Assembly: GCF_902813185.1 (NCBI RefSeq)
Contig: NZ_LR778301.1
Span: forward strand, 4,072,001-4,136,000
Reading direction: 5' to 3'
Length of the DNA: 64,000 bases
DNA from: Denitratisoma oestradiolicum
GTDB taxonomy: Bacteria > Pseudomonadota > Gammaproteobacteria > Burkholderiales > Rhodocyclaceae
The translations under genes were made by a program, and so were the position numbers. The notes beneath the pieces were generated by a model that searched no databases, was not told the origin of the DNA, and was given only the letters and a program-made list of their open reading frames with translations. Below, piece by piece: positions 26,640-38,574 of the stretch (the stretch's first letter is position 1; each line of letters starts with the position of its first letter).

Positions 26640-28088
26640 ATGAATCCTCTGATACCCATCGTATTGTCCGGTGGCGCGGGAACCCGCCTGTGGCCGGTCT
26701 CCAGGGAAGGCCATCCCAAACCCTTCATGAAGTTGCCGGACGGCCAGAGCCTGCTGGCGAAAACCTATCTGCGGGCGATGGGTGGGGACCATGTGGCCGA
26801 TGTCCTGACCATCACCAATCGCGACTACTATTTCAGCAGCAAGGATGAATTCAACCGTGTGGTGGAACAGTCCAGTTGCAATGTCAAGGGGAGCTTCCTG
26901 CTGGAGCCTTTCGGTCGTAACACGGCACCGGCCATTGCTTTGGGAGCCCTCTGGGCAAGGGAACTCCATGGCCCCGGCGCCACCCTGCTGGTCCTGCCCT
27001 CCGACCACCTGATCCAGGATGCCCGGGCGTTCCATGCGAACGTGCGTGAGGCGGTGGTCGCCGCCGGCGAGGGCCAGCTCGTCACTTTTGGAATTCCGGC
27101 GGCATCTCCCGAGACCGGCTTCGGATATATCGAAGGCGGGGAAACCCTGGGGACCGGCCTGGCGCGGGGTATCCGTCGCTTTACTGAAAAACCGAGCCTC
27201 GCCAAAGCCCAGGAATTCGTCGCCAGCGGAAATTATTTCTGGAATTCCGGAATGTTCTGCTTCACGGCGGACACCCTGCTGGAGGAGTTGGCCGCCCATG
27301 CACCCCAGATGCATCAAGCCCTCATGGCCTGCTGGGAAAACACCTGGCAGGCATCGGACGACAAATGGCGGGTACTGGAAATCGATGCCCAGACCTTCGG
27401 CGATGTTCCCGACCTGTCGATCGATTATGCGGTCATGGAGCATTCCAGCCGGGGTGTGGTGGTGCCTGCCGCCTTCGACTGGAGCGACATCGGCTCCTGG
27501 AATGCCCTGGGTGCCTTGTTGCCGGAGGATGAACAGGGCAACCGGACCCAGGGCGACACGGTACTGATCAAGGCCAGCAACAACCTGATCCAGAGCGAGG
27601 ATCGTCTGGTCGCCGTCCTGGGGGTGGATCACCTGGTCATCGTGGATACCCCCGACGCCCTGCTTGTTGCCCACAAGGACCATGTCCAGGATGTGCGCCA
27701 GGTGGTCACCGAATTGCGGACGATGGGCCACGACTGCTATCGCACCCATCGCACCGTGTCCCGTCCCTGGGGCACCTATACCGTCCTGGAGGAGGGCAGT
27801 CGTTTCAAGATCAAGCGCCTGGAGGTGCGTCCCGGCGCTGCGCTGTCCCTGCAGATGCATCATTACCGCAGCGAGCACTGGATCGTGGTCAGCGGTGTGG
27901 CCAAGGTGATCAACGGTGAACGGGAAATCGACATCAACACCAACGAATCCACCTACATCCCGGCGGGCCACAAGCACCGTCTGCTCAATCCCGGCGTCGT
28001 CGATCTGGTGCTAATCGAGGTCCAAAGCGGTGACTACCTGGGCGAAGATGACATCGTGCGTTTCGATGACCACTACGGCCGGGTCTGA
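26640..28088 (+). CDS. manC: Mannose-1-phosphate guanylyltransferase / mannose-6-phosphate isomerase
   Basis: 482 residues, bifunctional type II layout. The nucleotidyltransferase domain starts with LSGGAGTRLWPVSREGHPKP (GTP and Lys signature) and has FGRNTAPAIA and FTEKPSLAKA. The C-terminal cupin (about 355-482) carries RPWGTYTVLEEG, FKIKRLEVRPGAALSLQMHH and YIPAGHKHRLLN with the metal-binding histidines. It makes GDP-mannose, feeding Gmd/Rmd and the mannosyl- or rhamnosyltransferases in this locus. No phosphomannomutase is visible here. It follows the secretion operon by 67 bp. Confidence 0.96.
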   Translation: MNPLIPIVLSGGAGTRLWPVSREGHPKPFMKLPDGQSLLAKTYLRAMGGDHVADVLTITNRDYYFSSKDEFNRVVEQSSCNVKGSFLLEPFGRNTAPAIALGALWARELHGPGATLLVLPSDHLIQDARAFHANVREAVVAAGEGQLVTFGIPAASPETGFGYIEGGETLGTGLARGIRRFTEKPSLAKAQEFVASGNYFWNSGMFCFTADTLLEELAAHAPQMHQALMACWENTWQASDDKWRVLEIDAQTFGDVPDLSIDYAVMEHSSRGVVVPAAFDWSDIGSWNALGALLPEDEQGNRTQGDTVLIKASNNLIQSEDRLVAVLGVDHLVIVDTPDALLVAHKDHVQDVRQVVTELRTMGHDCYRTHRTVSRPWGTYTVLEEGSRFKIKRLEVRPGAALSLQMHHYRSEHWIVVSGVAKVINGEREIDINTNESTYIPAGHKHRLLNPGVVDLVLIEVQSGDYLGEDDIVRFDDHYGRV

Positions 28089-28098
28089 TCCCGGCAAA

Positions 28099-29232
28099 AT
28101 GCCTGACGGGATGGACATTGCGCTCGGGGCCTCGATACTCAACCGGGGCCTGCAAAGCGGTTATCTGGATGGCATCGGTACCTATACCCTGCATTTGTTG
28201 GAGGGCCTGAGGGTTCGCCGGCAACAGGTAGTCCCCTATGTGTTCTCCAATGATGCCGATGCCGGTCTTGCACCCGGCATGTGCGCCTTTCCCGGCCGAT
28301 TTGGTCTCGATCTGCTGGGCGCCGCCATCATCGGTCGCCCTTTTCCAGACGACGGCCTGACGGGCAGAATATTCCACGCCACCGATCATCGCATTCCCCG
28401 CCTTCGGGGCCGGCCGGTAGTGGCGACCCTGATGGACCCGGTTCCTCTGATGCGCAGCGACTGGGTCACGCCGGGCTTTCGCCGCACAAAGAACTGGTTT
28501 TTTCAGCGTTCGACGCAATGGGCAGATCGAGTGATTGCCATCTCTGAGAGTGCTGCAGAAGACCTTGTGGAGTACTTCCGGATAAATCCAAATCGCATCA
28601 CTGTGATTCCACTGGGGGTGGATGGAAATTTTTCCGCATCGCTGGCCGAGTCAGTCAGGCAGACGGCTCTGGCCCGTCACGGATTATCGGGAAGTTTCTT
28701 CCTGTTCATCGGAACTTTGCAGCCGAGGAAGAATCTCGAGCGCATCATCGATGCCCATCAGTCCTTACCGTTGCCGGTGCGCAATTCCTTTCCTTTGGTG
28801 ATTGCAGGCCGTCACGGTTGGGGGGGCGAGGCTCTGGTTGCGCGTCTCCGACAACTGGAGGCCAAAGGCACGGTTCGCTGGCTGAATTACGTAACCAACG
28901 AAGAAAAGCTTGCTCTGCTGAAATCGGCCCACGCACTGGTTTTCCCCTCTCTCTACGAGGGGTTCGGCTTGCCCGTATTGGAAGCCTTTGCGTCAGGCTT
29001 GCCAGTGATCACATCCAACACCACGGCTCTGCCTGAAGTAGCGGGTGACGCCGCCTTGTTGGTGGACCCCCGCTCAACGGATGAAATTGCCGAGGCAATG
29101 CTGAAGCTGGTGGAAGACCAAGCTTTGCATGGATCACTTGTGGTACGGGGACTCCAACGGGCACAGCAGTTTTCCTGGGATCGCTGTGTCGATGCCACAC
29201 TGGACGTCTACCGTCAGATGTTGCCCACATGA
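28099..29232 (+). CDS. GT4-family glycosyltransferase
   Basis: About 377 residues from the ATG at 28099 (an ATG at 28111 is also possible). GT-B fold: GIGTYTLHLLEGL near the start, IGTLQPRKNLERIIDAH at the start of the second Rossmann domain, and the nucleotide-sugar site SLYEGFGLPVLEAFASGLPVITS (E-x7-E). It is of the WbdA/MtfB-like mannosyltransferase style, so GDP-mannose or GDP-rhamnose is a reasonable donor. Its middle part (28.5-29.2 kb) is a little lower in GC than its neighbours. It overlaps the next gene by ATGA. Confidence 0.9.
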   Translation: MPDGMDIALGASILNRGLQSGYLDGIGTYTLHLLEGLRVRRQQVVPYVFSNDADAGLAPGMCAFPGRFGLDLLGAAIIGRPFPDDGLTGRIFHATDHRIPRLRGRPVVATLMDPVPLMRSDWVTPGFRRTKNWFFQRSTQWADRVIAISESAAEDLVEYFRINPNRITVIPLGVDGNFSASLAESVRQTALARHGLSGSFFLFIGTLQPRKNLERIIDAHQSLPLPVRNSFPLVIAGRHGWGGEALVARLRQLEAKGTVRWLNYVTNEEKLALLKSAHALVFPSLYEGFGLPVLEAFASGLPVITSNTTALPEVAGDAALLVDPRSTDEIAEAMLKLVEDQALHGSLVVRGLQRAQQFSWDRCVDATLDVYRQMLPT

Positions 29233-30371
29233 TCAAGGCGCTGCATTTCGGCCGCTTCTTCTCGGAGGCCATGGGCGGGACCGGCCGCCATGTGGACGAG
29301 TTGCTCTCCCGGCTCAAGGACAAGATCCACGTGGATAACCTGGTTGCCGCCGAGAGCTGGCGCGGCGACCATCTCTGCCCCCATGGCTACGATGTTTATC
29401 GGGCACCTTCCCTGGGCATCGTCGCCAGCACGGCCATCAGTCCGACCATGCCCTTGCTGGCCCGGCGCCTACACGCCCGCCACCACTACGACATCGTGCA
29501 TCTGCACCTACCGGACCCCATGGCCCACCTGGCCTACCTGGCGTTGCCAGCCGGTCCTCGTCTGGTGATCAGCTGGCACAGCGACATTGTTCGCCAAAAA
29601 AACGCCCTGCGGATTTATCGGCCCTTGCTGGACGGATTGGTCGCCCGGGCCGATGCGGTACTCTGCGCCACGCCAAGGCATCAGGCAGCCTCGACCCAGC
29701 TGAGCGCCTGCCGGCCCGGTCGTCTGCACGTCGTTCCCTACGGCCTCGACTATCGGCGCTTTCTTGCTCCCGAGGCGAGCCAGGAAGCCCGTGCCTTGCG
29801 GGCAAGTCAGGGCGCCGGACCTGTGATCTTTGCCCTTGGGCGCCACGTCTACTACAAGGGTTTTGAATACCTGATCCGGGCGATGGAGCGGATTCCCGGC
29901 GCCACCCTGCTGCTGGGCGGTAGCGGCCCCTTGACGCCAGCACTAAAGGAACTTGCGGTGTCCCTGGGGCTGGCGGCGCGGGTGAAGTTCCTCGGCTATG
30001 TCAGCGATGATCAGCTGCCAGCCTATTACCACCTGGCGGATGTCTTCTGCCTTCCTTCCATCGCTTCCAGCGAGGCCTTCGGTCTAGTGCAACTGGAGGC
30101 CATGGCCTGCGGCAAGCCCGTGGTCTGCTGCGAATTGGGCAATGGCGTCACCTGGGTGAATCGGCACGGGGAGACCGGCCTGGTGGTGCCGCCGCAGGAC
30201 CCCGTGGCCCTTGCCGAGGCGCTGCAGTGTTTGCTGGACGATCCGGCCTTACGCCGGTCCCTCGGCGAGAACGGTCGCCGCAGGGCGCTGGAGGAATTTT
30301 CCGTCCAGCGCATGGCCGAGCAGACCCTGGGTATCTATGATTCCTTGGTGGGCCGGGGCGGCGCAGGTTGA
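29229..30371 (+). CDS. GT4-family glycosyltransferase
   Basis: 380 residues with a GT-B fold: HFGRFFSEAMGGTGRHVDEL at the start, FALGRHVYYKGFEYLIRAM opening the C-terminal domain, and SSEAFGLVQLEAMACGKPVVC as the E-x7-E donor site. It starts inside the stop codon of the previous GT gene (ATGA) and so is translationally coupled. Its last 37 bp overlap, tail to tail, the Crp-type regulator gene on the other strand, so transcription of one may interfere with the other. Confidence 0.92.
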   Translation: MIKALHFGRFFSEAMGGTGRHVDELLSRLKDKIHVDNLVAAESWRGDHLCPHGYDVYRAPSLGIVASTAISPTMPLLARRLHARHHYDIVHLHLPDPMAHLAYLALPAGPRLVISWHSDIVRQKNALRIYRPLLDGLVARADAVLCATPRHQAASTQLSACRPGRLHVVPYGLDYRRFLAPEASQEARALRASQGAGPVIFALGRHVYYKGFEYLIRAMERIPGATLLLGGSGPLTPALKELAVSLGLAARVKFLGYVSDDQLPAYYHLADVFCLPSIASSEAFGLVQLEAMACGKPVVCCELGNGVTWVNRHGETGLVVPPQDPVALAEALQCLLDDPALRRSLGENGRRRALEEFSVQRMAEQTLGIYDSLVGRGGAG

Positions 30372-31123
30372 GGTGCTTGGCGGCGCACGGTGATGCGGGT
30401 TACCCGTAGCACCGGTTCCCCCTGCTGTGCCAGATTTCTCAGCTCCTGGGGGTGACGGATGATCAAACGACGCATGTCCTTTTCCACGATACCCCTCTGG
30501 CTGAGGTCAGCCAGAACTCTGGAAACTGTTTCCCGGCTAGTATTGATCATGATGGCGATGTCCTGCTGTGTGGGCAGGTTCTCCACCACCTCCAGACCAC
30601 CGGGCTGGGTGCGCTTGTAGAACTCCAGCAAGGCGCAGACCCGCTGGAAAATGCTCTGAATGCCCAGCAACGTACGGAACTGGGACTCGCTGCGAATTTT
30701 CGCCGCCATGTGCGCCAGGATACGTTCCGCCACCGAGGGGCAGTGGGAGAACAGCCAGAGCGCGGTGGCCCGCGGCAGGGTGCCAACCACCGCCGTGTTG
30801 AGGGCCGTCACTGTCGCTGAGCGTGGCCCACCGTCGACAACCGCGATCTCGCCGAAAAAGTCACCGGCGTTGAATAGGTTGAGGCCTACGGCCCGCCCGT
30901 CCTCCGTCACATCCACCACCTGTAGCTGTCCCGAGAGCAGGAAGAGCAGGGCGGAACCCGGGGAGCCTTTGTGGATAACCGTCTCCCGCCGCGCGTACTG
31001 CCGTAGCCGCATGTCCGCCGCTACCCGAGTTATCTGCTCGTCGGTCAGGCTCGACAGCAGGGGTATCTTCCTGAGCTGTAGGGGATCGGCCGAGGGGCCG
31101 ATGGATTCGATCTGGGGCTGCAT
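30335..31123 (-). CDS. Crp/Fnr-family regulator, Crp-like
   Basis: 262 residues from the ATG at 31123: an N-terminal cyclic-nucleotide-binding jelly roll (IPLLSSLTDEQI, then FFGEIAVVDGGPRSATVTAL, matching the G-E and R-S-A positions that hold cAMP in CRP), a dimer helix, and a C-terminal winged helix with MINTSRETVSRVLADL. The recognition helix R-E-T-x-x-R is the same as in E. coli CRP, so TGTGA-N6-TCACA operators are expected. It starts 4 bp after the cyclase gene stop, so receptor and cAMP source are co-transcribed. Matching operators lie at 45.8 and 48.9 kb. The C-terminal 25 residues are Pro/Arg-rich and unusual. Confidence 0.92.
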   Translation of the reverse strand: MQPQIESIGPSADPLQLRKIPLLSSLTDEQITRVAADMRLRQYARRETVIHKGSPGSALLFLLSGQLQVVDVTEDGRAVGLNLFNAGDFFGEIAVVDGGPRSATVTALNTAVVGTLPRATALWLFSHCPSVAERILAHMAAKIRSESQFRTLLGIQSIFQRVCALLEFYKRTQPGGLEVVENLPTQQDIAIMINTSRETVSRVLADLSQRGIVEKDMRRLIIRHPQELRNLAQQGEPVLRVTRITVRRQAPQPAPPRPTKES

Positions 31124-31127
31124 GTTC

Positions 31128-33023
31128 TCAAATCGACGCAGGAGTGGACGGGGAGTGCCCATTGTCTCCCGCCGGGCTGGCCAAGGTAAAGATGTCCAGG
31201 GGCTGTTGGCGCCCCCGCAGCAATGTGCCGCCCAGGGCCCGCATGGCATGGCGCCGTGCCAGACGGGCGGTTGTCGCGCCAATCACAATGTCATGGGGCA
31301 AGTCCCGGGCCAGCTCCTGCAGGCGAGAAGCAACGTTTACGCTGTCGCCCACGGCTGTATAGGCGCTGCGGAACGGTGTGCCCAGGTCGCCGGCGACCGC
31401 CAGCCCGCTTTCGATGCCAATTCTCACGCGCACCGGTTTCTGGCCTGCTGCAATTCGCTTTCGGTTGAAAGCGGCCACCCGGTCTCGAATCTCCTGGGCG
31501 GCATCAAGGGCCTGATCGGCGTGGTCGGACACCGGCAGGGGGGCGCCCCAGAAGGCCATCAGGCCGTCGCCGGTGTATTTGTCCAGGGTGCCGCCATGGG
31601 CCAGTACTGGCACCGTCAGGCAATCCAGGAAGCCCCGGGTCAGGTCCACTGCCTCCTGCAGGGGCATGCCCTCCACCAGGCTGGCATAGCCCTCCATGTC
31701 GGAAATCAGGGTGGTGACCTCCAGATGTCTTGGCGCCAGCGGATCCACCTTGTCCCGGTTGCGCAGCAGTTCGTCCAACACCGGCTGGGCGACGTAGTGG
31801 CGAAACATGTCCAGCAGCCGGTGGCTTTCCCACTGGCTACGTCCCCATTCAAAGGGGATGGCGATGGACAGCAGGATCAGCAGGGACAATAGGGGGGCCG
31901 AAGGCGAGAAGGCACTATCCCGGGGAATGAGCAACATCGCCAGTCCCAGCCAGGACAGGGTGAGCAGGGTGAGCAGGGCCAGGCTGCGGCCTGCCGACCA
32001 GCGGGGGAAAGCCGCCAGGGCCAGGCCGACGGAAAGAATGGCAAATAGCGCGGCGATGAATCTGCCGGGCCAGGGAGTTGGTGTCTGGCCCGTCTGCTGA
32101 TCCAGCAGGGAGGTAAGCGCCGCGCCATGCACAAGCATACCGGCTGTGGAGGCAGACAGCGGCGTTGCGACCCGGTCGCTCAATCCCAGGGCGGAAGAAC
32201 CCACCACCACATAGCGGCCGGAGAGCAACCCATCGGGGGCATTCTCCGCCAGCAGATCGGCAGCGCCAACCACCGTGTAGGCCGACCAGCGGCGGGCGAA
32301 TGGCAGGCGCCAGAAACCGGCGGGCGAGACTGTCGGCGCGGCAACTGCTGTCCCGGCACATTGCATCAGTGCCAGGGCGAGGGAAGGTAGCCGGTGGGAC
32401 TCAAACTGGCTGATGAGGGGAAGGTGGCGTAACACCCCATCCGAGTCCGGCACGAAACCGATGTTGCCGATGCAGCGGGCCTCCCGCAGTCCGGCGTGGT
32501 TGGCGACAAAGCCGCTGGCAGACGCAGCGGGGACCTCCGGCAGCGCGCTGTCTTGGCCTGCCAAATGGCCGACACGCAGGGGCACCGGGCGGGCCACATA
32601 ATCCAGGGCCTGGGCCAGGACGACCGGCGCGTGGCGGGCCAGGGAGGAAAGACGATCGTCCCCCGGCGCGGAACCAGGCTCGGGCAGCACCATGTCCAAC
32701 GCCACCGCACGGGCGCCGTAGCGCCCCAGCAGCACCTCCAGCACATCCGCGAGGCGGTCCCGGGGCCAGGGCCAGGGTCCCAGGCGCTGCAGGCTGGCCT
32801 CGTCGATATCCACCAGGGCCAGGCGGTTCTCAGCCTGGTCCGAGGCCAGAAACCGTAATGTCTGATCACGGAACCAAGCATCTGACGCCGCTATCATCGG
32901 CAGCGACGAGGGCGACCATTCGATCGCCAGGGTCACCACCACTGCCAGCAGGGCGATGAGGACACGCATCAACCAGGAAACTTGATTCCGGCGGAATGGC
33001 GAAGCGCGGGGGGGACTTTCCAT
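31128..33023 (-). CDS. CHASE2-domain class III adenylate cyclase
   Basis: About 631 residues from the ATG at 33023: an N-terminal membrane helix (VLIALLAVVVTLAIEW), a periplasmic CHASE2 sensor domain (about 40-330; LALVDIDEASLQRLGPWPWPR, GYVVVGSSA-like LSGRYVVVGSSALGLSD), three membrane helices (about 340-430), and a cytosolic class III cyclase domain with TLISDMEGYASLV (metal Asp), KYTGDGLMAFWGAP and YTAVGDSVNVASRL. The Lys in LDKYTGDG fits ATP rather than GTP use. It should convert an extracytoplasmic signal into cAMP for the Crp regulator encoded 4 bp downstream. It is divergent from rmd. Confidence 0.92.
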   Translation of the reverse strand: MESPPRASPFRRNQVSWLMRVLIALLAVVVTLAIEWSPSSLPMIAASDAWFRDQTLRFLASDQAENRLALVDIDEASLQRLGPWPWPRDRLADVLEVLLGRYGARAVALDMVLPEPGSAPGDDRLSSLARHAPVVLAQALDYVARPVPLRVGHLAGQDSALPEVPAASASGFVANHAGLREARCIGNIGFVPDSDGVLRHLPLISQFESHRLPSLALALMQCAGTAVAAPTVSPAGFWRLPFARRWSAYTVVGAADLLAENAPDGLLSGRYVVVGSSALGLSDRVATPLSASTAGMLVHGAALTSLLDQQTGQTPTPWPGRFIAALFAILSVGLALAAFPRWSAGRSLALLTLLTLSWLGLAMLLIPRDSAFSPSAPLLSLLILLSIAIPFEWGRSQWESHRLLDMFRHYVAQPVLDELLRNRDKVDPLAPRHLEVTTLISDMEGYASLVEGMPLQEAVDLTRGFLDCLTVPVLAHGGTLDKYTGDGLMAFWGAPLPVSDHADQALDAAQEIRDRVAAFNRKRIAAGQKPVRVRIGIESGLAVAGDLGTPFRSAYTAVGDSVNVASRLQELARDLPHDIVIGATTARLARRHAMRALGGTLLRGRQQPLDIFTLASPAGDNGHSPSTPASI

Positions 33024-33112
33024 GGGCGACGCGAAAACCTCCGGGAGAGCCAGGAAACGCGGGATGATGGGGCATAATAACGCGTTTTGTTTGCCCCTCC
33101 GGCACACCTCTA

Positions 33113-35818
<2,706 letters not shown>

Positions 35819-35819
<1 letters not shown>

Positions 35820-37036
35820 TGGTCATCAGCGTCTCCGGCCTGGGCAAGGCCTACCCCGTCCGCCAGGGCCCCTGGGTTACCCTGGGCGGCTGGTTCGGCT
35901 TGACCCCCCCCCAGCGTCGCTGGGTGTTCCGGGGCCTGGACTTCACCATCGGCCCGGGCCAGGCCGTTGGCATCATCGGCGCCAACGGCGCCGGCAAGAG
36001 TACCCTGCTCAAGGTACTCACTGGCACGGCCCTGGCGACCGAAGGCGAGGCACGGGTCGAGGGACGGGTTTCCGCCTTGCTGGAACTGGGCATGGGCTTC
36101 CATCCCGACTTCACCGGCCGCCAGAACGTCTTCCTCGCCGGCCAGATGCTAGGGCTGGCGCGTCCGGAAATCGCCGCCCTCGTGCCCGAGATCCAGGAAT
36201 TCGCCGAGATCGGCGACTACTTCGATCAGCCCGTACGCACCTATTCCTCTGGCATGTTCGTGCGCCTGGCCTTCAGCGTCGCCACCGCCGTGCGTCCCGA
36301 AGTGCTGATCGTGGACGAGGCCCTGGCCGTGGGCGACATCTATTTCCAGCACAAGTCCTTCGCCCGCATCCGCCGCTTCAAGGAAGAAGGCACTACCCTG
36401 CTCTTCGTCTCCCACGATCCCGGCGCCGTGAAAAGTCTCTGCGACCGAGCCCTCCTCTTGGGGGACGGCCGATTGCTGATGGACGGTGATCCAGACGATG
36501 TCCTCGATTACTACACGGCTCTTATCGCCGAGCGGGAAAACCGCCATGAGCTGGTCAGCGGTGGTGATCAGTTTCAGGGTCGTTCCGGCAACGGCAAGGC
36601 ACGCATCGACAGCGTCGAAATCCTGGGAGAAATGGGCGAGGCCCAGGCCCTGCGTGTGGGCGATGCCGCCACGCTGCGTATCCGCTTCACCGCCCACGAG
36701 ATTCTGCCCGACCTAGTGCTGGGCATGCTGATCAAGGACCGCACCGGTTACGACATTTACGGTATCAACACCCATCAGCGGCCCCACCTGCCGCCCCTTG
36801 GCGACCGGCCGGGGCAGCCGCGCACCCTCGATTTCCGCATCCCAGCCCTCAACCTGGGCGCCGGCAGCTACAGTGTCACCGTCGCCCTGCACAGCCATGC
36901 CGACCACCTGCATGACAACTACGACTGGTGGGAACGGGCTCTGGTCTTCCAGATCGTACCCAACCACCGGCATGGTCATTTCGTCGGTGTGACGGCACTC
37001 CAGGCTGAGCCGTCGATGGAGGAAACCGCGTCGTGA
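35819..37036 (+). CDS. wzt: Polysaccharide ABC exporter ATPase with C-terminal glycan-binding-type domain (Wzt)
   Basis: 405 residues from the ATG at 35819, which overlaps the wzm stop codon. The ATPase part (1-245) has GIIGANGAGKSTLLKVLTG, signature YSSGMFVRLAFSVA and VLIVDEALAVGD. A second domain (about 265-405) has the Wzt_C beta-sandwich pattern (LVLGMLIKDRTGYDIYGINT, LNLGAGSYSVTVALH). In E. coli O8/O9a such domains bind the methylated or phosphorylated chain end before export, which fits the methyltransferase encoded next. The 5' frame from 35129 is a shadow of wzm. Confidence 0.96.
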
Positions 37037-38427
37037 TCCTGCCCAACAATCCTCACGTCGATCCAGAGGATGTCGAGCGCCAGTTGCGCCAGACCCTGGC
37101 CCGTCGCCGCGAGACTCCCCTGCCGGCAGCCCGCCAGCGGCCTCCCGCCCCGCCGGAACCCCGGTTGTCCTGGCGCCAGCGCTTGAAGCGAATTCCCGTG
37201 CTGGGCGCAAGCCTGGTCTTTCTCTATCACCGTTGGCGGCGGATCACCGCACCCGGCATTGGTCGCCGGGAGCGGATCAAGGCCCTGCCCCTGGTGGGTG
37301 ACCTGTGCTATTTCCTCTGGGTTCTGGCCGATCTGCCCCGCTTCCGACTTACCACCGCCATGAGCCTTGATGCCCTGCGCCAGGATCAACAGACCCTCGT
37401 GGCCCAGCTCCAGGCGGCGCGTCAAGACCAGCAGGAACAGCATCGTCGCCAGGGGCTCGCCCAGGAACAACTCCATGCTGAACTGCGCGAATCCGTACAA
37501 CGGCTGGAGCGGCTCAACCAGAAACTGGCGGAGCGCAACGGCGCCTTGGAGCAGCGCAACGGTGTCTTGGAGCAGCGCAGCGCCGGCCTCGAGGAAAGCA
37601 ATCGCCTTCTCGAACAGCGCTTGGCCGCCTGGCAGAGCGCTGGCGAGGAACGCCTGGCCATGCACAGTCGAGCCCTGCGTCTGCTTGAACAACGCGCGGC
37701 TGCGGACGCGCCAGCCCCATCTGTCGGTGGAGTGGAGGCAGTGGCGGCCCCGGTTCTGGGCAACTTCTATCTGGAATTCGAAACCCGGTTCCGCGGGAGC
37801 CCCGAATCCGTCAAGGAGCGCCAGCGCCCTTACCTACCCTATCTGCGGGCGGCGGTGGCGGGTGTCGCCACGCCGCGCTGCGTGGACATCGGCTGCGGCC
37901 GGGGCGAATGGCTGGAACTGTTGCGGGAGCAGGGGCTCAACCCCCTGGGGATAGACCTTGACCCGGGCATGGTGCTGGCCTGCCGTGATCGGGGACTCGA
38001 CGCCCGCCAGGAGGACGGCATCGCCTGGCTGCGGGCCCAGGCGCCGGATAGCCTCGACCTCGTCAGCGCCTTCCAGGTGATAGAGCACCTCAGCCTCGAC
38101 CAGTTCCTTTCCCTGCTGGATGCCACCCTGGAGGCCCTGGCCCCCGGGGGCATCGCCATCTTCGAAACACCCAATCCCGAGAACCTGATCGTGGGTGCCT
38201 GCAACTTCTACTACGATCCCACCCACCGGAACCCCATCCCGCCTCCCGTGGCGGCCTTCATCGCCGAGCAACGGGGCTTTCCAAGAGTCGAGATTCTGCG
38301 CCTCAATCCCTACCCCGATTCCATGCTGCTCGAAGGCGGGGACATCGTCTCTCAGCGCCTGAACGGCCTGCTCTACGGACCCCAGGATTACGCCCTGATC
38401 GTTGGAAAGCGCCATGCGGATGATTAA
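37033..38427 (+). CDS. Coiled-coil methyltransferase, probable chain terminator
   Basis: 464 residues starting with GTG that overlaps the wzt stop. Three parts: a basic, partly hydrophobic N-terminus (1-110), a long Gln/Glu/Leu-rich helix predicted as coiled coil (about 110-225, with near-repeats LAERNGALEQRNGVLEQRSA), and a class I SAM methyltransferase (about 240-464; DIGCGRGEWLELLREQG, then AFQVIEHLS, FETPNPENL). In WbdD of E. coli O9a, a methyltransferase/kinase with a coiled coil caps the mannan and measures its length. Position directly after a Wzt with a glycan-binding domain suggests the same job here, with domain order reversed. No kinase domain is seen. Confidence 0.85.
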   Translation: MILPNNPHVDPEDVERQLRQTLARRRETPLPAARQRPPAPPEPRLSWRQRLKRIPVLGASLVFLYHRWRRITAPGIGRRERIKALPLVGDLCYFLWVLADLPRFRLTTAMSLDALRQDQQTLVAQLQAARQDQQEQHRRQGLAQEQLHAELRESVQRLERLNQKLAERNGALEQRNGVLEQRSAGLEESNRLLEQRLAAWQSAGEERLAMHSRALRLLEQRAAADAPAPSVGGVEAVAAPVLGNFYLEFETRFRGSPESVKERQRPYLPYLRAAVAGVATPRCVDIGCGRGEWLELLREQGLNPLGIDLDPGMVLACRDRGLDARQEDGIAWLRAQAPDSLDLVSAFQVIEHLSLDQFLSLLDATLEALAPGGIAIFETPNPENLIVGACNFYYDPTHRNPIPPPVAAFIAEQRGFPRVEILRLNPYPDSMLLEGGDIVSQRLNGLLYGPQDYALIVGKRHADD

Positions 38428-38488
38428 CGTGGAACAACGAATTGAAACGGCAAGTCAAATTTTCGATCGCGGTGAGCTGGCATCGTCA

Positions 38489-38520
38489 CCTCCCCCGGAG
38501 AGGGGGAGGCCGGAAGGGGG
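38489..38520. repeat. G-run palindromic repeat upstream of the large glycosyltransferase
   Basis: CCTCCCCC-ggaga-GGGGGAGG (38489-38509) forms a perfect 8-bp hairpin followed by CCGGAAGGGGGCGGG. The same plan (C-run/G-run hairpin, short spacer, second G-run) is found in the ntrB-ntrC spacer and inside ntrB. It breaks the otherwise gap-free gene packing of this operon (147 bp gap to 38575). Confidence 0.7.
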
Positions 38521-38574
38521 CGGGCCTTGCTGCCTTTCGCGTGTTTTATGGACCGGGGCGGAAAATTGGCTTCC

